This document shows positions 42,967 to 54,057 of a stretch of DNA of 64,000 nucleotides, piece after piece (positions within the stretch are counted from its first letter, which is position 1; the number at the start of each line of letters is the position of its first letter). Under the pieces are notes generated by a model, which worked only from the letters and a program-made list of their open reading frames with translations, was not told the DNA's origin and searched no databases. The DNA lies in assembly GCF_036077095.1 (NCBI RefSeq), contig NZ_CP107960.1:5766001-5830000 (forward strand), in the 5' to 3' direction. The translations under genes and the position numbers were made by a program. This DNA is from Streptomyces sp. NBC_00376. GTDB lineage: Bacteria > Actinomycetota > Actinomycetes > Streptomycetales > Streptomycetaceae.

Positions 42967-43632
42967 ATGAACAACTTCCCCGGCGCCTCCGCGAGCGGCC
43001 TCTACACCGGCCCGCAGGTGGACAACCGCTACATCGTGCCGCGCTTCGTGGAGCGCACCTCGCAGGGCGTGCGTGAGTACGACCCGTACGCGAAGCTCTT
43101 CGAGGAGCGCGTGATCTTCCTCGGCGTGCAGATCGACGACGCCTCCGCCAACGACGTCATGGCGCAGCTGCTGTGCCTGGAGTCGATGGACCCGGACCGG
43201 GACATCTCGATCTACATCAACAGCCCCGGCGGCTCGTTCACCGCGCTCACCGCGATCTACGACACGATGCAGTTCGTGAAGCCGGACATCCAGACGGTCT
43301 GCATGGGCCAGGCGGCCTCCGCCGCGGCCGTGCTGCTCGCCGCGGGTACGCCCGGCAAGCGGATGGCGCTGCCCAACGCCCGTGTGCTGATCCACCAGCC
43401 GTCCTCGCAGACCGGCCGTGAGCAGCTCTCCGACCTGGAGATCGCGGCCAACGAGATCCTGCGGATGCGCACCCAGCTGGAGGAGATGCTGGCCAAGCAC
43501 TCCACCACGCCGATCGACAAGATCCGCGACGACATCGAGCGCGACAAGATCCTGACCGCCGAGGACGCCCTCGCCTACGGTCTCGTCGACCAGATCGTGT
43601 CGACCCGCAAGCAGGCGGCCACGGCCGCCTGA
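42967..43632 (+). CDS. clpP2: ATP-dependent Clp protease proteolytic subunit 2
   Basis: 221 residues. Triad serine in [16 protein letters not shown], histidine in [12 protein letters not shown], and aspartate in [14 protein letters not shown]. It is distinct from ClpP1 in the N-terminal gate region ([20 protein letters not shown]). The two subunits form a mixed tetradecamer in actinobacteria. Upstream in-frame starts at ATG 42952 and GTG 42955 exist, but ATG 42952 sits directly on AGG, so ATG 42967 (AGGATGG upstream) is preferred. It lies 91 bases after clpP1 on the same transcript. Confidence 0.96.
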   Translation: MNNFPGASASGLYTGPQVDNRYIVPRFVERTSQGVREYDPYAKLFEERVIFLGVQIDDASANDVMAQLLCLESMDPDRDISIYINSPGGSFTALTAIYDTMQFVKPDIQTVCMGQAASAAAVLLAAGTPGKRMALPNARVLIHQPSSQTGREQLSDLEIAANEILRMRTQLEEMLAKHSTTPIDKIRDDIERDKILTAEDALAYGLVDQIVSTRKQAATAA

Positions 43633-43789
43633 CGTCCGCCTTCACCCCTTGGCACACCGTGTTCGCGCGGTCTTCGCCGTGTGAACCGTGCCAAGGGGGG
43701 CCCGAACGGGGGGCCAGGCAAGGTACCGTCGGATAGAGGCACCAGGAGCCGCTGAACCAAGCTGCTCCCAGGCGAAGGGGAAGCACCTC

Positions 43790-45088
<1,299 letters not shown>

Positions 45089-45095
45089 CAGCAGG

Positions 45096-45139
45096 CATAC
45101 GGAAAAGGGGCGCCCGGCCGGGCGCCCCTTTTCCGTATG
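45096..45139. terminator. 22-bp perfect palindrome, bidirectional terminator
   Basis: From C45096 to G45139 the sequence is a perfect, loopless palindrome centred on CCCGGCCGGG with outer AAAAGGGG/CCCCTTTT blocks. It sits between converging clpX and the Gly/Pro/Gln-rich gene, starting 8 bases after the clpX stop. The T-run on both strands makes it an efficient terminator in both directions. Confidence 0.92.
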
Positions 45140-45149
45140 TGCGGTCCGA

Positions 45150-46199
45150 TCAGACCTTGGTGCGGGACGTGTTGTAGAGCTTGGCGGTCAGGGCGGCCAG
45201 GTCGTCCTGGGACATGCCCTTGCCGGCCATGGAGAGCGCCACGTCGACCCCGCTCACCACACCGACCGTGCTGTAGTCGGCCCAGACACAGGTGGGAATG
45301 GTGAACTCCTTCGGCCCGTTCTTCGCGGTTCCGTCACCCTTGCTGTTCGTCACCTTCATGTCCTGGCACTTCATCAGCGCCCCCTTGAAACCGGACGGGG
45401 TCTTGGCCTGGGCGCTTCCGACGAGGGAGTACTGCAAGTCCTTGTTCTTCTTCTGCATGTCGTTCTCGGTGTTCGTGAACGAATTGTCGATGACCTTCGC
45501 GGGGTCGGTGACGTCGCCCCAGATGCCCTGGAGCGTGAGGCCCTTGATACTGAGCTCGTTCTCCTTGGTGCCCGCGCTGTACTGAGCCACCGTCTGCTGG
45601 GGGTTCTTGATCCCCATCCCTTCGGCCTTCGTCTTGCTCTCGCCGGTCATCGGCGACGACGCACCCCCCGACGAGTCGTTCTTGTAGTCGTCCACCGACG
45701 CCGCGGGCGTCAGTTTGTACCCCTTGGTGGAGTCCGCGACGTCGCTGTTGCTCGCGCCGCCCCCCGACGTCAGGAAGTACACCCCGCCCCCGATGACCGC
45801 CAGCGCCACGACGACGCCACCGACGATCAGGCCGGTCTTCTTCTTCGGCTGGGCCGGGGGCATCGGCATCGTGCCGTACGCCTGCTGGCCGCCGTACGGG
45901 GGCGTGGGGGGCTGCTGGCCGTACGGGCCGGGCTGCTGGGCCTGGGGGTAGCCGTAGCCCGGCTGGGGCTGCTGCTGGGGCGGGACACCCTGGGGGGCCT
46001 GCTGCGGGTATCCGTACCCCGGCTGGCCCTGCGGGGGCTGGCCACCGTACGGGCCCGGCTGCTGGCCGTACGGGCCGGGCTGGCCCTGCGGCTGTTGGCC
46101 GTAGGGGCCGGGCTGACCCTGGGGCGGCTGACCGCCGTACGGCCCCGGCTGGCCCTGGGGCGGCTGGCCGCCGTACGGGCCCGGCTGGTTGTAGCTCAT
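45150..46199 (-). CDS. Membrane-anchored protein with Pro/Gly/Gln-rich cytoplasmic tail
   Basis: 349 residues. The first ~115 are low-complexity repeats (QPGPYGGQPPQGQ and variants, then PQQQPQPGYGYPQAQQ), followed by a basic stop KKK and one membrane helix GLIVGGVVVALAVIGGGVYF. The C-terminal ~200 residues are extracellular (YKLTPAASVDDYKND, GFKGALMKCQDMKVTNS, FTIPTCVWADYSTVG) with two cysteines that may form a disulfide. This type II layout is common in Streptomyces but has no assigned function; the disordered tail could bind cytoplasmic partners. Start ATG 46199 follows GGGGACACCGCAG. It converges on clpX across a terminator. Confidence 0.85.
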   Translation of the reverse strand: MSYNQPGPYGGQPPQGQPGPYGGQPPQGQPGPYGQQPQGQPGPYGQQPGPYGGQPPQGQPGYGYPQQAPQGVPPQQQPQPGYGYPQAQQPGPYGQQPPTPPYGGQQAYGTMPMPPAQPKKKTGLIVGGVVVALAVIGGGVYFLTSGGGASNSDVADSTKGYKLTPAASVDDYKNDSSGGASSPMTGESKTKAEGMGIKNPQQTVAQYSAGTKENELSIKGLTLQGIWGDVTDPAKVIDNSFTNTENDMQKKNKDLQYSLVGSAQAKTPSGFKGALMKCQDMKVTNSKGDGTAKNGPKEFTIPTCVWADYSTVGVVSGVDVALSMAGKGMSQDDLAALTAKLYNTSRTKV

Positions 46200-46326
46200 C
46201 TGCGGTGTCCCCTGTTCGTCATGCTTATGCGTTCCGAACATCCTGACGGAAGGGCTCCCCGTATGGAGCACCGGGAGTCACTCCGTTACTCAACAAACCG
46301 GTTTCAGTGCACGACTGTGACGGCCC

Positions 46327-46332
46327 TAAACT
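46327..46332 (+). promoter_or_regulatory. -10 element of leaderless valS
   Basis: TAAACT followed by seven bases and the GTG start at 46340. A palindrome, AAACCGGTTT (46294-46303), lies about 25 bases upstream near the expected -35 region. Confidence 0.55.
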
Positions 46333-46339
46333 GTCCCCC

Positions 46340-48961
46340 GTGACCGAGAACACTCAGCAGACGCCAGCCAGCAACCCCGAACTGCCGACCCAGTACGCAC
46401 CGGCCGAGGTAGAGGGGAAGCTGTATGAGCGCTGGGTAGAACGGGGTTACTTCACCGCCGACGCGAAGAGCGACAAGCCCCCGTACACGATCGTCATTCC
46501 GCCGCCGAACGTCACCGGTGCGCTCCACCTGGGCCATGCCTTCCAGGTCACGCTCATGGACGCCCTCACGCGGCGCAAGCGCATGCAGGGCTTCGAGACG
46601 CTGTGGCTGCCGGGAATGGACCACGCGGGCATCGCCACCCAGAACAAGGTCGAACAGCAGCTCGCCGAGGAAGGCAAGTCGCGGCAGGATCTCGGCCGCG
46701 AGGCGTTCACCGAGCGCGTCTGGCAGTGGAAGGACGAGTACGGCGGCCGGATCCTGGGCCAGCTGAAGCGCCTCGGTGCAGGGCTCGACTGGTCGCGTGA
46801 GCGGTTCACCATGGACGAGGGGCTCTCCAAGGCCGTCCAGACGATCTTCAAGAAGCTCTACGACGACGAGCTGATCTACCGCGCCGAGCGCATCATCAAC
46901 TGGTGCCCGCGCTGTCTGACCGCGATCTCCGACATCGAGGTCGACTACCAGGACGACGACGGCGAGCTCGTCTCGTTGAAGTACGGCGAGGGCGACGAGA
47001 CCGTCGTCGTGGCCACCACCCGGGTCGAGACCATGCTCGGTGACACGGCCGTCGCCGTTCACCCCGACGACGAGCGGTACGCACACCTCGTCGGCAAGCG
47101 GATCAAGCTGCCGCTGACCGACCGGACGATCCCGGTCGTCGCCGACACTCACGTCGACCCCGAGTTCGGCACGGGTGCCGTCAAGGTGACGCCCGCTCAC
47201 GACCCGAACGACTTCGCGATCGGCCAGCGCCACGACCTCGAGCTCATGACGATCATGGACGAGCGCGGTGTCATCACCGTTCACGGCCCCTTCCAGGGAC
47301 TCGACCGCTTCGAGGCGCGCTCCGCGATCGTCGCCGCCATGCGCGAGCAGGGCCGCGTCGTCGCCGAGAAGCGTCCGTACGTCCACTCCGTCGGGCACTG
47401 CTCGCGCTGCAAGACGACTGTCGAGCCCCGCCTCTCCCTCCAGTGGTGGGTCAAGGTCGAGACGCTCGCCAAGGCCGCGGGCGACGCGGTCCGCGACGAC
47501 CGGGTCGCGCTCCACCCGAAGGACATGGAGAAGCGGTACTTCGACTGGGTCGACAACCTCAACGACTGGTGCATCTCACGGCAGTTGTGGTGGGGCCACC
47601 GGATTCCCGTCTGGTACGGGCCGAACGGCGAAATGGTCTGCGTCGGCCCCGACGACGAGGCGCCCACCGGCGAGGGCTGGGTCCAGGACGAGGACGTCCT
47701 CGACACCTGGTTCTCGTCCGGTCTCTGGCCGTTCTCGACGCTCGGCTGGCCGGAGGAGACCCCGGACCTCGAGAAGTTCTACCCGACCGACGTCCTGCTC
47801 ACCGGGCACGACATCATCTTCTTCTGGGTCGTCCGGATGATGATGTTCGGTCTGTACGCGATGGACGGTGAGGTCCCCTTCAAGACCGTCGCGCTCACCG
47901 GTCTGGTCCGGGACGAGTTCGGCAAGAAGATGTCGAAGTCCAACCCGAACGCGGTGGACCCGATCGACTGGATGGACGCGTACGGCTCGGACGCCGTGAG
48001 GTTCACGCTCGCCACAGGGGCCAACCCGGGCGCGGACGTGCCGATCGGAGAGGACTGGGTCAAGGCCTCCCGCAACTTCGCCAACAAGATCTGGAACGCC
48101 ACCCGCTTCGCGCTGATGAACGGCGCGACCGTGGAGGGCGAGCTGCCGCCCGTCGAGCAGCTGTCGGCGACCGACCGGTGGATCCTGTCGCGGCTGAACA
48201 AGACGGTCGCCGAAGTCGACGCGTTCTACGACGACTTCCAGTTCGCGAAGCTCTCCGACGCCCTTTACCACTTCGCGTGGGACGAGGTCTTCGACTGGTA
48301 CGTCGAGCTGTCGAAGACGACCTTCTTCGCGGGCGGCGAGGGCGCCAAGGTCTCAGGCCGGGTCCTCGGCGAGGTCCTGGACGTGATGCTGCGCGTGCTG
48401 CACCCGATCGTCCCGTTCGTCACCGAGACGCTGTGGACCACGCTCACCGGCAAGGAGACCCTGGTCATCGCCGACTGGCCGAAGGACTCCGGCTTCCGCG
48501 ACGACGCGGCCGAGCAGGAGATCGCGCTCGTCCAGCAGGTCGTCACCGAGGTCCGCCGGTTCCGCTCCGACCAGGGTCTGCAGCCCGGCCAGAAGGTCCC
48601 GGCCGAGCTCACCCTGACCGGTACGCCGCTCGCCCCGCACGAGGCGGCCATCCGCCAGCTGCTGCGGCTCCAGCCCGCCGAGGAGGGCTTCCACGCCACC
48701 GCGTCGCTGCCCGTCGCGGGGGCCACGGTCGCGCTCGACCTCTCCGGCACCATCGACGTCGAGGCGGAGCGCAAGCGTCTGACGAAGGACCTGGGCGCCG
48801 CCGAGAAGGAGAAGGCCCAGGCGGTCGGCAAGCTCTCCAACGAGGCGTTCCTCGGCAAGGCCCCGGACAACGTGGTCGACAAGATCCGCGGCCGGCTCGC
48901 CAAGGCCGAGACCGACATCGAACGGATCTCCGGTCAACTGGCGAATCTGCCGCAGAGCTGA
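46340..48961 (+). CDS. valS: Valyl-tRNA synthetase
   Basis: 873 residues. Class I signatures: HIGH-like [10 protein letters not shown] near residue 55, and KMSKS in [15 protein letters not shown] near residue 535. The editing domain is intact ([19 protein letters not shown]...[16 protein letters not shown]), so misacylated Thr-tRNA is cleared. A zinc-type CPRC pair is seen at [10 protein letters not shown]. The C-terminal helical arm ([20 protein letters not shown]) ends as the usual coiled coil. Start GTG 46340 has no ribosome site; TAAACT seven bases ahead implies leaderless mRNA. No T-box leader is present. Confidence 0.97.
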   Translation: MTENTQQTPASNPELPTQYAPAEVEGKLYERWVERGYFTADAKSDKPPYTIVIPPPNVTGALHLGHAFQVTLMDALTRRKRMQGFETLWLPGMDHAGIATQNKVEQQLAEEGKSRQDLGREAFTERVWQWKDEYGGRILGQLKRLGAGLDWSRERFTMDEGLSKAVQTIFKKLYDDELIYRAERIINWCPRCLTAISDIEVDYQDDDGELVSLKYGEGDETVVVATTRVETMLGDTAVAVHPDDERYAHLVGKRIKLPLTDRTIPVVADTHVDPEFGTGAVKVTPAHDPNDFAIGQRHDLELMTIMDERGVITVHGPFQGLDRFEARSAIVAAMREQGRVVAEKRPYVHSVGHCSRCKTTVEPRLSLQWWVKVETLAKAAGDAVRDDRVALHPKDMEKRYFDWVDNLNDWCISRQLWWGHRIPVWYGPNGEMVCVGPDDEAPTGEGWVQDEDVLDTWFSSGLWPFSTLGWPEETPDLEKFYPTDVLLTGHDIIFFWVVRMMMFGLYAMDGEVPFKTVALTGLVRDEFGKKMSKSNPNAVDPIDWMDAYGSDAVRFTLATGANPGADVPIGEDWVKASRNFANKIWNATRFALMNGATVEGELPPVEQLSATDRWILSRLNKTVAEVDAFYDDFQFAKLSDALYHFAWDEVFDWYVELSKTTFFAGGEGAKVSGRVLGEVLDVMLRVLHPIVPFVTETLWTTLTGKETLVIADWPKDSGFRDDAAEQEIALVQQVVTEVRRFRSDQGLQPGQKVPAELTLTGTPLAPHEAAIRQLLRLQPAEEGFHATASLPVAGATVALDLSGTIDVEAERKRLTKDLGAAEKEKAQAVGKLSNEAFLGKAPDNVVDKIRGRLAKAETDIERISGQLANLPQS

Positions 48962-48974
48962 TCCCCTGAGCACG

Positions 48975-49013
48975 GAGTCCCCGTTCCTCTGACCGACCAG
49001 GGGGACGGGGGCT
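48975..49013 (+). terminator. Imperfect hairpin after valS
   Basis: An arm around 48976-48989 (CCCCGTTCC) pairs with an arm around 49000-49013 (GGGGACGGGG), with mismatches, about 15 bases after the valS stop and before the folC promoter. Confidence 0.5.
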
Positions 49014-49091
49014 TCGCTCTTTCCGCCGGTATCCGGCCCCCGGTATTCGTCCCCGCCACCGGGCGCTGCGCGCGATGTCCGTGCCCATCCG

Positions 49092-49097
49092 TAGACT
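49092..49097 (+). promoter_or_regulatory. -10 element of leaderless folC
   Basis: TAGACT, then six bases (GGCCCC) and the GTG at 49104. The spacing places the transcription start at or beside the start codon. Confidence 0.6.
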
Positions 49098-49103
49098 GGC
49101 CCC

Positions 49104-50627
49104 GTGAGTGAGCCCCGCCCTTCCGACCGGCACGACGACTCCGATCCCGACGAGACCTTCGCGGAGATCGTCGACGAAGAGACCCAGCGCGACCCCGACC
49201 TGGCGGTGATCGAGGCCGGGAGCCGCACGCTGCGCACCCGCTCCGGACCGCCGCAGGGCGACGAGGTCCCCGCCCGCCCCGCCGATCCCGAGGTGGACAA
49301 GGCGCTGCGCGCCGTGGAGCAGGAGCTCGCCGGACGCTGGGGCGAGACCAAGCTGGAGCCCTCCGTCACGCGCATCGCCGCGCTGATGGACGTGCTCGGC
49401 GAGCCGCAGCGCGCGTACCCCTCGATCCACATCACCGGGACCAACGGCAAGACGAGCACGGCCCGCATGATCGAGGCGCTGCTCGGCGCCTTCGACCTGC
49501 GTACCGGCCGCTACACCTCGCCGCACGTCCAGTCGATCACCGAGCGGATCAGCCTGGACGGATCCCCGATCGACCCCGAGCGGTTCATCGAGGCGTACCA
49601 GGACATCAAGCCGTACGTGGAGATGGTCGACGCCCAGCAGCCGTACCGGCTCTCCTTCTTCGAGGTGCTGACGGGCATGGCGTACGCGGCCTTCGCCGAC
49701 GCGCCGGTCGACGTAGCGGTCGTCGAGGTCGGCATGGGCGGCAGCTGGGACGCGACCAACGTCATCGATTCCTCGGTCGCCGTCGTCACCCCCATCTCGC
49801 TGGACCACACCGACCGGCTGGGCACCACGCCCGCCGAGATCGCCGGCGAGAAGTCCGGGATCATCAAGCAGGGCGCCACGGTCATCCTGGCCCAGCAGCC
49901 GGTGGACGCCGCGCAGGTCATGCTGAAGAAGGCCGTCGAGGTCGATGCCACGGTGGCCCGCGAGGGCATGGAGTTCGGCGTCGTCTCGCGCGAGATCGCC
50001 GTCGGCGGGCAGCTGCTGACGCTGCGCGGCCTGGGCGGCGAATACGAGGAGATCTTCCTCCCGCTCTACGGCGCCCACCAGGCGCACAACGCGGCGGTGG
50101 CGCTCGCCGCGGTGGAGGCGTTCTTCGGGATCGGCGCCGAGCAGCCCGGCTCGCTCGACCACGAAACGGTCCGCCGGGCGTTCGCCTCGGTGGTCTCCCC
50201 GGGCCGCCTCGAAGTCGTCCGCTCCAGCCCCACCGTCGTCCTGGACGCTGCGCACAACCCGGCGGGCGCCCGCGCCACCGCCGACGGGCTCTCCGAGGCG
50301 TTCGGCTTCTCCCGGCTGATCGGTGTCGTCGGCACCAGCTCCGACAAGGACGTCAAGGGGCTCCTCGAAGCCTTCGAGCCGATCTTCGCCGAGGTCGTCA
50401 TCACGCAGAACTCCAGCGGCCGCGCGATGGACGTCGACGAACTCGCCGCCGTCGCGGTCGAGGTCTTCGGCGAGGACCGCGTCCAGGTGGAGCCACGCCT
50501 GGACGATGCCCTGGAGGCGGCGATCACCCTCGCCGAGGAAGAGGACGAGTACGCGGGCGCCGGGGTGCTGGTGACCGGTTCCGTGATCACGGTCGGCGAG
50601 GCCCGGCTGCTTCTGGGAAGGCGCTGA
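49104..50627 (+). CDS. folC: Folylpolyglutamate synthase / dihydrofolate synthase
   Basis: 507 residues. The ATP loop is HITGTNGKTSTARMIEALLG. The Mur-ligase-like core has RYTSPHVQSITERI, VVEVGMGGSWDATNVI, ISLDHTDRLGTT and YGAHQAHNAAVALAA, and the C-terminal domain has VVLDAAHNPAGARATADGL. It adds glutamate to dihydropteroate and folates. A ~75-residue acidic N-terminal extension precedes the conserved domain, longer than in most bacteria but usual in Streptomyces. The gene looks leaderless (TAGACT six bases before GTG). It is followed after 4 bases by the DUF4233 gene, so they form an operon. Confidence 0.96.
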   Translation: MSEPRPSDRHDDSDPDETFAEIVDEETQRDPDLAVIEAGSRTLRTRSGPPQGDEVPARPADPEVDKALRAVEQELAGRWGETKLEPSVTRIAALMDVLGEPQRAYPSIHITGTNGKTSTARMIEALLGAFDLRTGRYTSPHVQSITERISLDGSPIDPERFIEAYQDIKPYVEMVDAQQPYRLSFFEVLTGMAYAAFADAPVDVAVVEVGMGGSWDATNVIDSSVAVVTPISLDHTDRLGTTPAEIAGEKSGIIKQGATVILAQQPVDAAQVMLKKAVEVDATVAREGMEFGVVSREIAVGGQLLTLRGLGGEYEEIFLPLYGAHQAHNAAVALAAVEAFFGIGAEQPGSLDHETVRRAFASVVSPGRLEVVRSSPTVVLDAAHNPAGARATADGLSEAFGFSRLIGVVGTSSDKDVKGLLEAFEPIFAEVVITQNSSGRAMDVDELAAVAVEVFGEDRVQVEPRLDDALEAAITLAEEEDEYAGAGVLVTGSVITVGEARLLLGRR

Positions 50628-50631
50628 CCGC

Positions 50632-50991
50632 ATGCGTACGCTCTGTGCATCCACGCTGATCGGCGAGTTCTTCGTGATCGGCTTCGCCGGACTTGTCGCG
50701 ATGAAGTCCGACGACCTGACCAATGCCACTGTCTGGACGGTCTGCGGCATCGGCATGCTGCTCTCCGTGCTGCTCTGCGGGATGATCACCCGCCCCGGTG
50801 GCATACAGCTCGGCTGGGTGCTGCAGATCGCCCTGGTGCTGAGCGGCTTCGTCGTCCCGATGATGTTCATCCTCGGCGTGGTCTTCGCGGGCCTGTGGTG
50901 GGCCTCGGTGCACTACGGCCGCAAGATCGACGAGGCGAAGGCCCGCTGGGCGGCGGCGCAGGATGCCGCCGAGGCCCCGGCCGGCGGCTGA
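50632..50991 (+). CDS. DUF4233 small membrane protein
   Basis: 119 residues with four membrane segments (LIGEFFVIGFAGLVAM, VWTVCGIGMLLSVLLCGMI, GWVLQIALVLSGFVVPMMFI and VVFAGLWWASVHYGRK) and a short charged tail. DUF4233 proteins in actinobacteria commonly sit between folC and ndk, as here, and have no assigned function. Start ATG 50632 lies 4 bases after the folC stop. Location in an operon with folate polyglutamylation hints at a shared condition of expression but not a mechanism. Confidence 0.88.
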   Translation: MRTLCASTLIGEFFVIGFAGLVAMKSDDLTNATVWTVCGIGMLLSVLLCGMITRPGGIQLGWVLQIALVLSGFVVPMMFILGVVFAGLWWASVHYGRKIDEAKARWAAAQDAAEAPAGG

Positions 50992-51088
50992 TGCGGTGCC
51001 CGGTGGCCAAACCCGGCCGCCGGGCCGTCTCCGTACCCCTGTAGCCTCGGGTTCACCGCACCCGCATGCCTGCAAGGAGCCGCACACC

Positions 51089-51502
51089 ATGACCCAGCGC
51101 ACCCTCGTTCTCCTCAAGCCCGACGCGGTCCGGCGCGGACTGGTCGGCGAGATCGTCGGGCGGATCGAGCGCAAGGCCGGCTGGCGGATCACCGCACTGG
51201 AGCTGCGCACCCTCGACCGCGCCACGCTGGAGCAGCACTACGCCGAGCACGTCGGCCGCCCGTTCTACGAGCCGCTCGTCGAGTTCATGCAGTCCGGCCC
51301 GATCGTGGCGCTGGTCGCCGAGGGCGAGCGGGTCATCGAGGGTGTCCGTACGCTGGCCGGCCCCACCGACCCGATCGCCGCCGCGCCCGGATCCATCCGC
51401 GGTGACTTCGGCACCATCACCCGGGAGAACCTCATCCACGCCTCGGACTCCGAGGAGTCCGCGGAGCGGGAACTGAAGCTCTTCTTCCCCGGACTCGTCT
51501 GA
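51089..51502 (+). CDS. ndk: Nucleoside diphosphate kinase
   Basis: 137 residues, standard length. RTLVLLKPDAVRRGLVGEI is the nucleotide-binding start, AGPTDPIAAAPGSIRGDFG the loop, and NLIHASDSEESAERELKLFF contains the phospho-accepting histidine (NLIHASDS). It balances nucleoside triphosphate pools by ping-pong transfer. Start ATG 51089 has AAGGAG ten bases ahead. It lies 97 bases after the DUF4233 gene and ends at a perfect palindrome before the mreB promoter region. Confidence 0.97.
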   Translation: MTQRTLVLLKPDAVRRGLVGEIVGRIERKAGWRITALELRTLDRATLEQHYAEHVGRPFYEPLVEFMQSGPIVALVAEGERVIEGVRTLAGPTDPIAAAPGSIRGDFGTITRENLIHASDSEESAERELKLFFPGLV

Positions 51503-51534
51503 TCCGCGATCAGCCGAACAGCGCTCATGACCTG

Positions 51535-51560
51535 GGGCGACCGAATTAATTCGGTCGCCC
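51535..51560 (+). terminator. Perfect palindrome after ndk
   Basis: GGGCGACCGAATT and its exact complement AATTCGGTCGCCC abut without a loop (26 bp), starting 32 bases after the ndk stop. A TATAGGGT element follows at about 51566, so mreB transcription may begin just beyond it. The 234 bases to mreB hold no gene. Confidence 0.8.
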
Positions 51561-51794
51561 TTCGGTATAGGGTCCTGGATCGCGGGAACGCATCCCTCCG
51601 ACGTAACGTCACCATGAGTGGAACGGCCACCCGTTCCGCCCACAATGGCGAAGGACCCTCGCGCGGTGTCCGTCAATACGGCACTACGATGGAATCTTCC
51701 ACGCCCGCAGCGCTCAGCTCGCCGTCCAGAACAAGCCATATATCGCTTTCTTGGAAGGCCCGACGCATCCTCAATGGGGAACAAGGGGAAATCA

Positions 51795-52814
51795 ATGTCG
51801 TTCATCGGCCGTGACATGGCTATCGACCTCGGGACTGCCAACACGCTGGTGTACGTCAGGGGGCGCGGCATCGTCCTGAACGAGCCGTCCGTCGTGGCCA
51901 TCAACACCAACACCGGCGGCATCCTGGCGGTCGGCTCCGAGGCCAAGAAGATGATCGGGCGCACGCCGGGCAACATCGTTGCCGTGCGGCCCCTGAAGGA
52001 CGGCGTGATCGCCGACTTCGAGATCACCGAGCGGATGCTCCGCTACTTCATCCTGAAGATCCACAAGCGCCGCTACCTGGCCCGCCCCCGGGTCGTCGTC
52101 TGCGTGCCCTCCGGCATCACCGGGGTCGAGCGACGCGCCGTCATCGAGGCGTCGACGCAGGCCGGTGCGCGCCAGGTGCACATCATCGAGGAGCCCATGG
52201 CCGCGGCCATCGGTTCCGGGCTGCCGGTCCACGAGGCCACCGGCAACATGGTCGTCGACATCGGCGGCGGCACCACCGAGGTCGCGGTCATCTCGCTGGG
52301 CGGAATCGTCACTGCCCAGTCGATCCGGGTCGCCGGTGACGAACTGGACAACGCGATCATCCAGCACGTCAAGAAGGAGTACTCGCTCCTCCTCGGCGAG
52401 CGCACCGCCGAACAGATCAAGATCACGATCGGTTCGGCGTACGACATGGACAAGGACGAGCACACTGAGATCCGCGGCCGCGACCTGGTCTCCGGGCTGC
52501 CCAAGACCGTGGTCATCTCGGCCGCCGAGGTCCGCAAGGCCATCGAGGAGCCGGTCAACGCGATCGTCGACGCCGTGAAGACCACGCTCGACAAGTGCCC
52601 GCCGGAGCTCTCCGGCGACGTCATGGACCGCGGCATCGTCCTCACCGGCGGCGGCGCGCTGCTGCGCGGACTGGACGAGCGGCTGCGCCGCGAGACCGGC
52701 ATGCCGATCCACATCGCGGAGGACCCGCTGGACTCGGTGGCGCTCGGATCCGGCAAGTGCGTCGAGGAGTTCGAGGCGCTCCAGCAGGTCCTGGACGCCC
52801 AGCCCCGCAGGTGA
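51795..52814 (+). CDS. mreB: Rod-shape protein MreB (bacterial actin)
   Basis: 339 residues of the actin/Hsp70 fold. [20 protein letters not shown] is phosphate loop 1, [20 protein letters not shown] the connecting region, [20 protein letters not shown] phosphate loop 2, and [20 protein letters not shown] the adenosine loop. It forms membrane-associated filaments; in Streptomyces it acts mainly in aerial hyphae and spore-wall synthesis. I chose ATG 51795 (GGGGAA upstream); an in-frame ATG at 51774 would add seven residues. The last codons lie inside a 16-bp tandem repeat that continues toward mreC. Confidence 0.97.
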   Translation: MSFIGRDMAIDLGTANTLVYVRGRGIVLNEPSVVAINTNTGGILAVGSEAKKMIGRTPGNIVAVRPLKDGVIADFEITERMLRYFILKIHKRRYLARPRVVVCVPSGITGVERRAVIEASTQAGARQVHIIEEPMAAAIGSGLPVHEATGNMVVDIGGGTTEVAVISLGGIVTAQSIRVAGDELDNAIIQHVKKEYSLLLGERTAEQIKITIGSAYDMDKDEHTEIRGRDLVSGLPKTVVISAAEVRKAIEEPVNAIVDAVKTTLDKCPPELSGDVMDRGIVLTGGGALLRGLDERLRRETGMPIHIAEDPLDSVALGSGKCVEEFEALQQVLDAQPRR

Positions 52815-52903
52815 ACAACCCCGTAGGTGAACCACCCCGCGGGTGAACAACCCGCAGGTGGACAGCCCCGCAGGTGAACCACCCGGCGGGTGGACAACAC
52901 AGC
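52809..52903 (+). repeat. Six tandem ~16-bp repeats across mreB end
   Basis: Units AGGTGAACAACCCCGT, AGGTGAACCACCCCGC, GGGTGAACAACCCGC (15), AGGTGGACAGCCCCGC, AGGTGAACCACCCGGC and GGGTGGACAACACAGC run from the penultimate sense codon of mreB. Units with GGTGAAC carry GTG overlapping TGA, so a stop-restart signal recurs; the mreB stop itself is one. The array is probably an expansion of the mreB 3' end. Confidence 0.9.
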
Positions 52904-52993
52904 GGTCCGCTGTACGGAACACTGCCGTTCCGTGCAGCCGATCGTTGATATACAGGCACGAACATTCCGACGAGGAAGGCACGGCCGCCGCAC

Positions 52994-54046
52994 GTGAGGG
53001 ACACACGAGAGAGCCGGCTGCTCCTGGTGCTGCTGATCGCCATCGCGTTCGCATTGATCACGGTGGACATCCGCGGGGGCGAGGAGTCGCCGGTGGACGG
53101 CGCCCGGCGGGCCGCCGCAGCGGCCTTCGGGCCGGTGGAGAACGGCGTCGCGGCCGCCGTCGACCCGGTGGGCAACGCCATAGGGGCGGTACGCGACTCC
53201 GGCGAACGGCACAACCGGATCGCCCAGCTGGAACAGCAGAACGCCGCGCTCAAGACGAAGCTCGGCAGCGACGACCGCAACCGCAGCCGGGTCCGTGAAC
53301 TGGACCGGCTGCTGAAGAATTCGGCCGCCGGCCAGTACGGCATCAAGGGCGCCGAGGTCATCGCCATAGGAGCGGCCCAGGGCTTCTCCTGGACGGTCAC
53401 CATCGACGCGGGTTCCGACGACGGAATCAAGCGCGACATGACGGTCATCAACGGCGACGGGCTGGTCGGCCGGGTCACCACCGTCGGCCCGGACACCGCC
53501 ACGGTGCTCCTCGCCAACGACCCCGACTTCACCGTCGGCACCCGCATGGAGAAGACCGACGAACTCGGCTTCGCCACCGGCCAGGGCTCCCAGCCGCTGT
53601 CCGTCCAGTTCCTCAACGGCAAGGCCAAGGTGAAGAAGGGCGACCGGCTCGTCACCTTCGGCTCCAGCAGGGACAAGCCCTTCGTGCCCGGCGTCCCGGT
53701 CGGCGAGGTCGTCCGGGTCGACCCGTCCGGCGGCGGCCTGACCCGTACCGTCTACGTCCGCCCGTACGTCGGCTTCACCAAGCTCGACATCGTCGGCGTC
53801 GTGGTCCAGGCCCCGCGCGAGGACCCCCGTGACATGGTCCTGCCGAAGCAGCCGGCCAAGCCCGCCAAGCCGAAGCCCACCCCCACCGTCACCGTCACCA
53901 TCTCGCCCAACGGCGACATCGTCGACACCGAGGGGAACGTGGTCGGCAACATCCACGAGAGCCCGGATCCCAGCAACAGCCCGGACCCGAACGGCACTCC
54001 GGGCGCCACACCGAACGCTGATAACGCGGTAGACGAGCAGAGGTAG
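52994..54046 (+). CDS. mreC: Rod-shape protein MreC
   Basis: 350 residues. One N-terminal membrane helix (LLLVLLIAIAFALITVDI), a coiled coil around residues 70-110 (RIAQLEQQNAALKTKLGSDD), then the MreC beta-barrel pair (VIAIGAAQGFSWTVTIDAGS, NGDGLVGRVTTVGPDTATV, GTRMEKTDELGFATGQG). A disordered Pro/Thr-rich tail of ~90 residues follows and is longer than in rods such as E. coli. MreC links MreB to MreD, PBP2 and RodA outside the membrane. Start GTG 52994 is preceded by AGGAAGG about 17 bases up, rather far. It is separated from mreB by the repeat array. Confidence 0.95.
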   Translation: MRDTRESRLLLVLLIAIAFALITVDIRGGEESPVDGARRAAAAAFGPVENGVAAAVDPVGNAIGAVRDSGERHNRIAQLEQQNAALKTKLGSDDRNRSRVRELDRLLKNSAAGQYGIKGAEVIAIGAAQGFSWTVTIDAGSDDGIKRDMTVINGDGLVGRVTTVGPDTATVLLANDPDFTVGTRMEKTDELGFATGQGSQPLSVQFLNGKAKVKKGDRLVTFGSSRDKPFVPGVPVGEVVRVDPSGGGLTRTVYVRPYVGFTKLDIVGVVVQAPREDPRDMVLPKQPAKPAKPKPTPTVTVTISPNGDIVDTEGNVVGNIHESPDPSNSPDPNGTPGATPNADNAVDEQR

Positions 54047-54057
54047 AGCTGATTCCC

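Noticed and set aside
46200..46339. T-box leader upstream of valS
   Set aside because: No T-box sequence or specifier hairpin is present, and the promoter box sits seven bases before the start.
52809..52903. CRISPR-like array between mreB and mreC
   Set aside because: Units of 15-16 bp abut without spacers; this is a simple tandem repeat.
52843..53298. Open frame starting in the repeat array and overlapping mreC
   Set aside because: It runs out of frame through mreC with poor codon bias; its GTG is only one of several supplied by the repeat.
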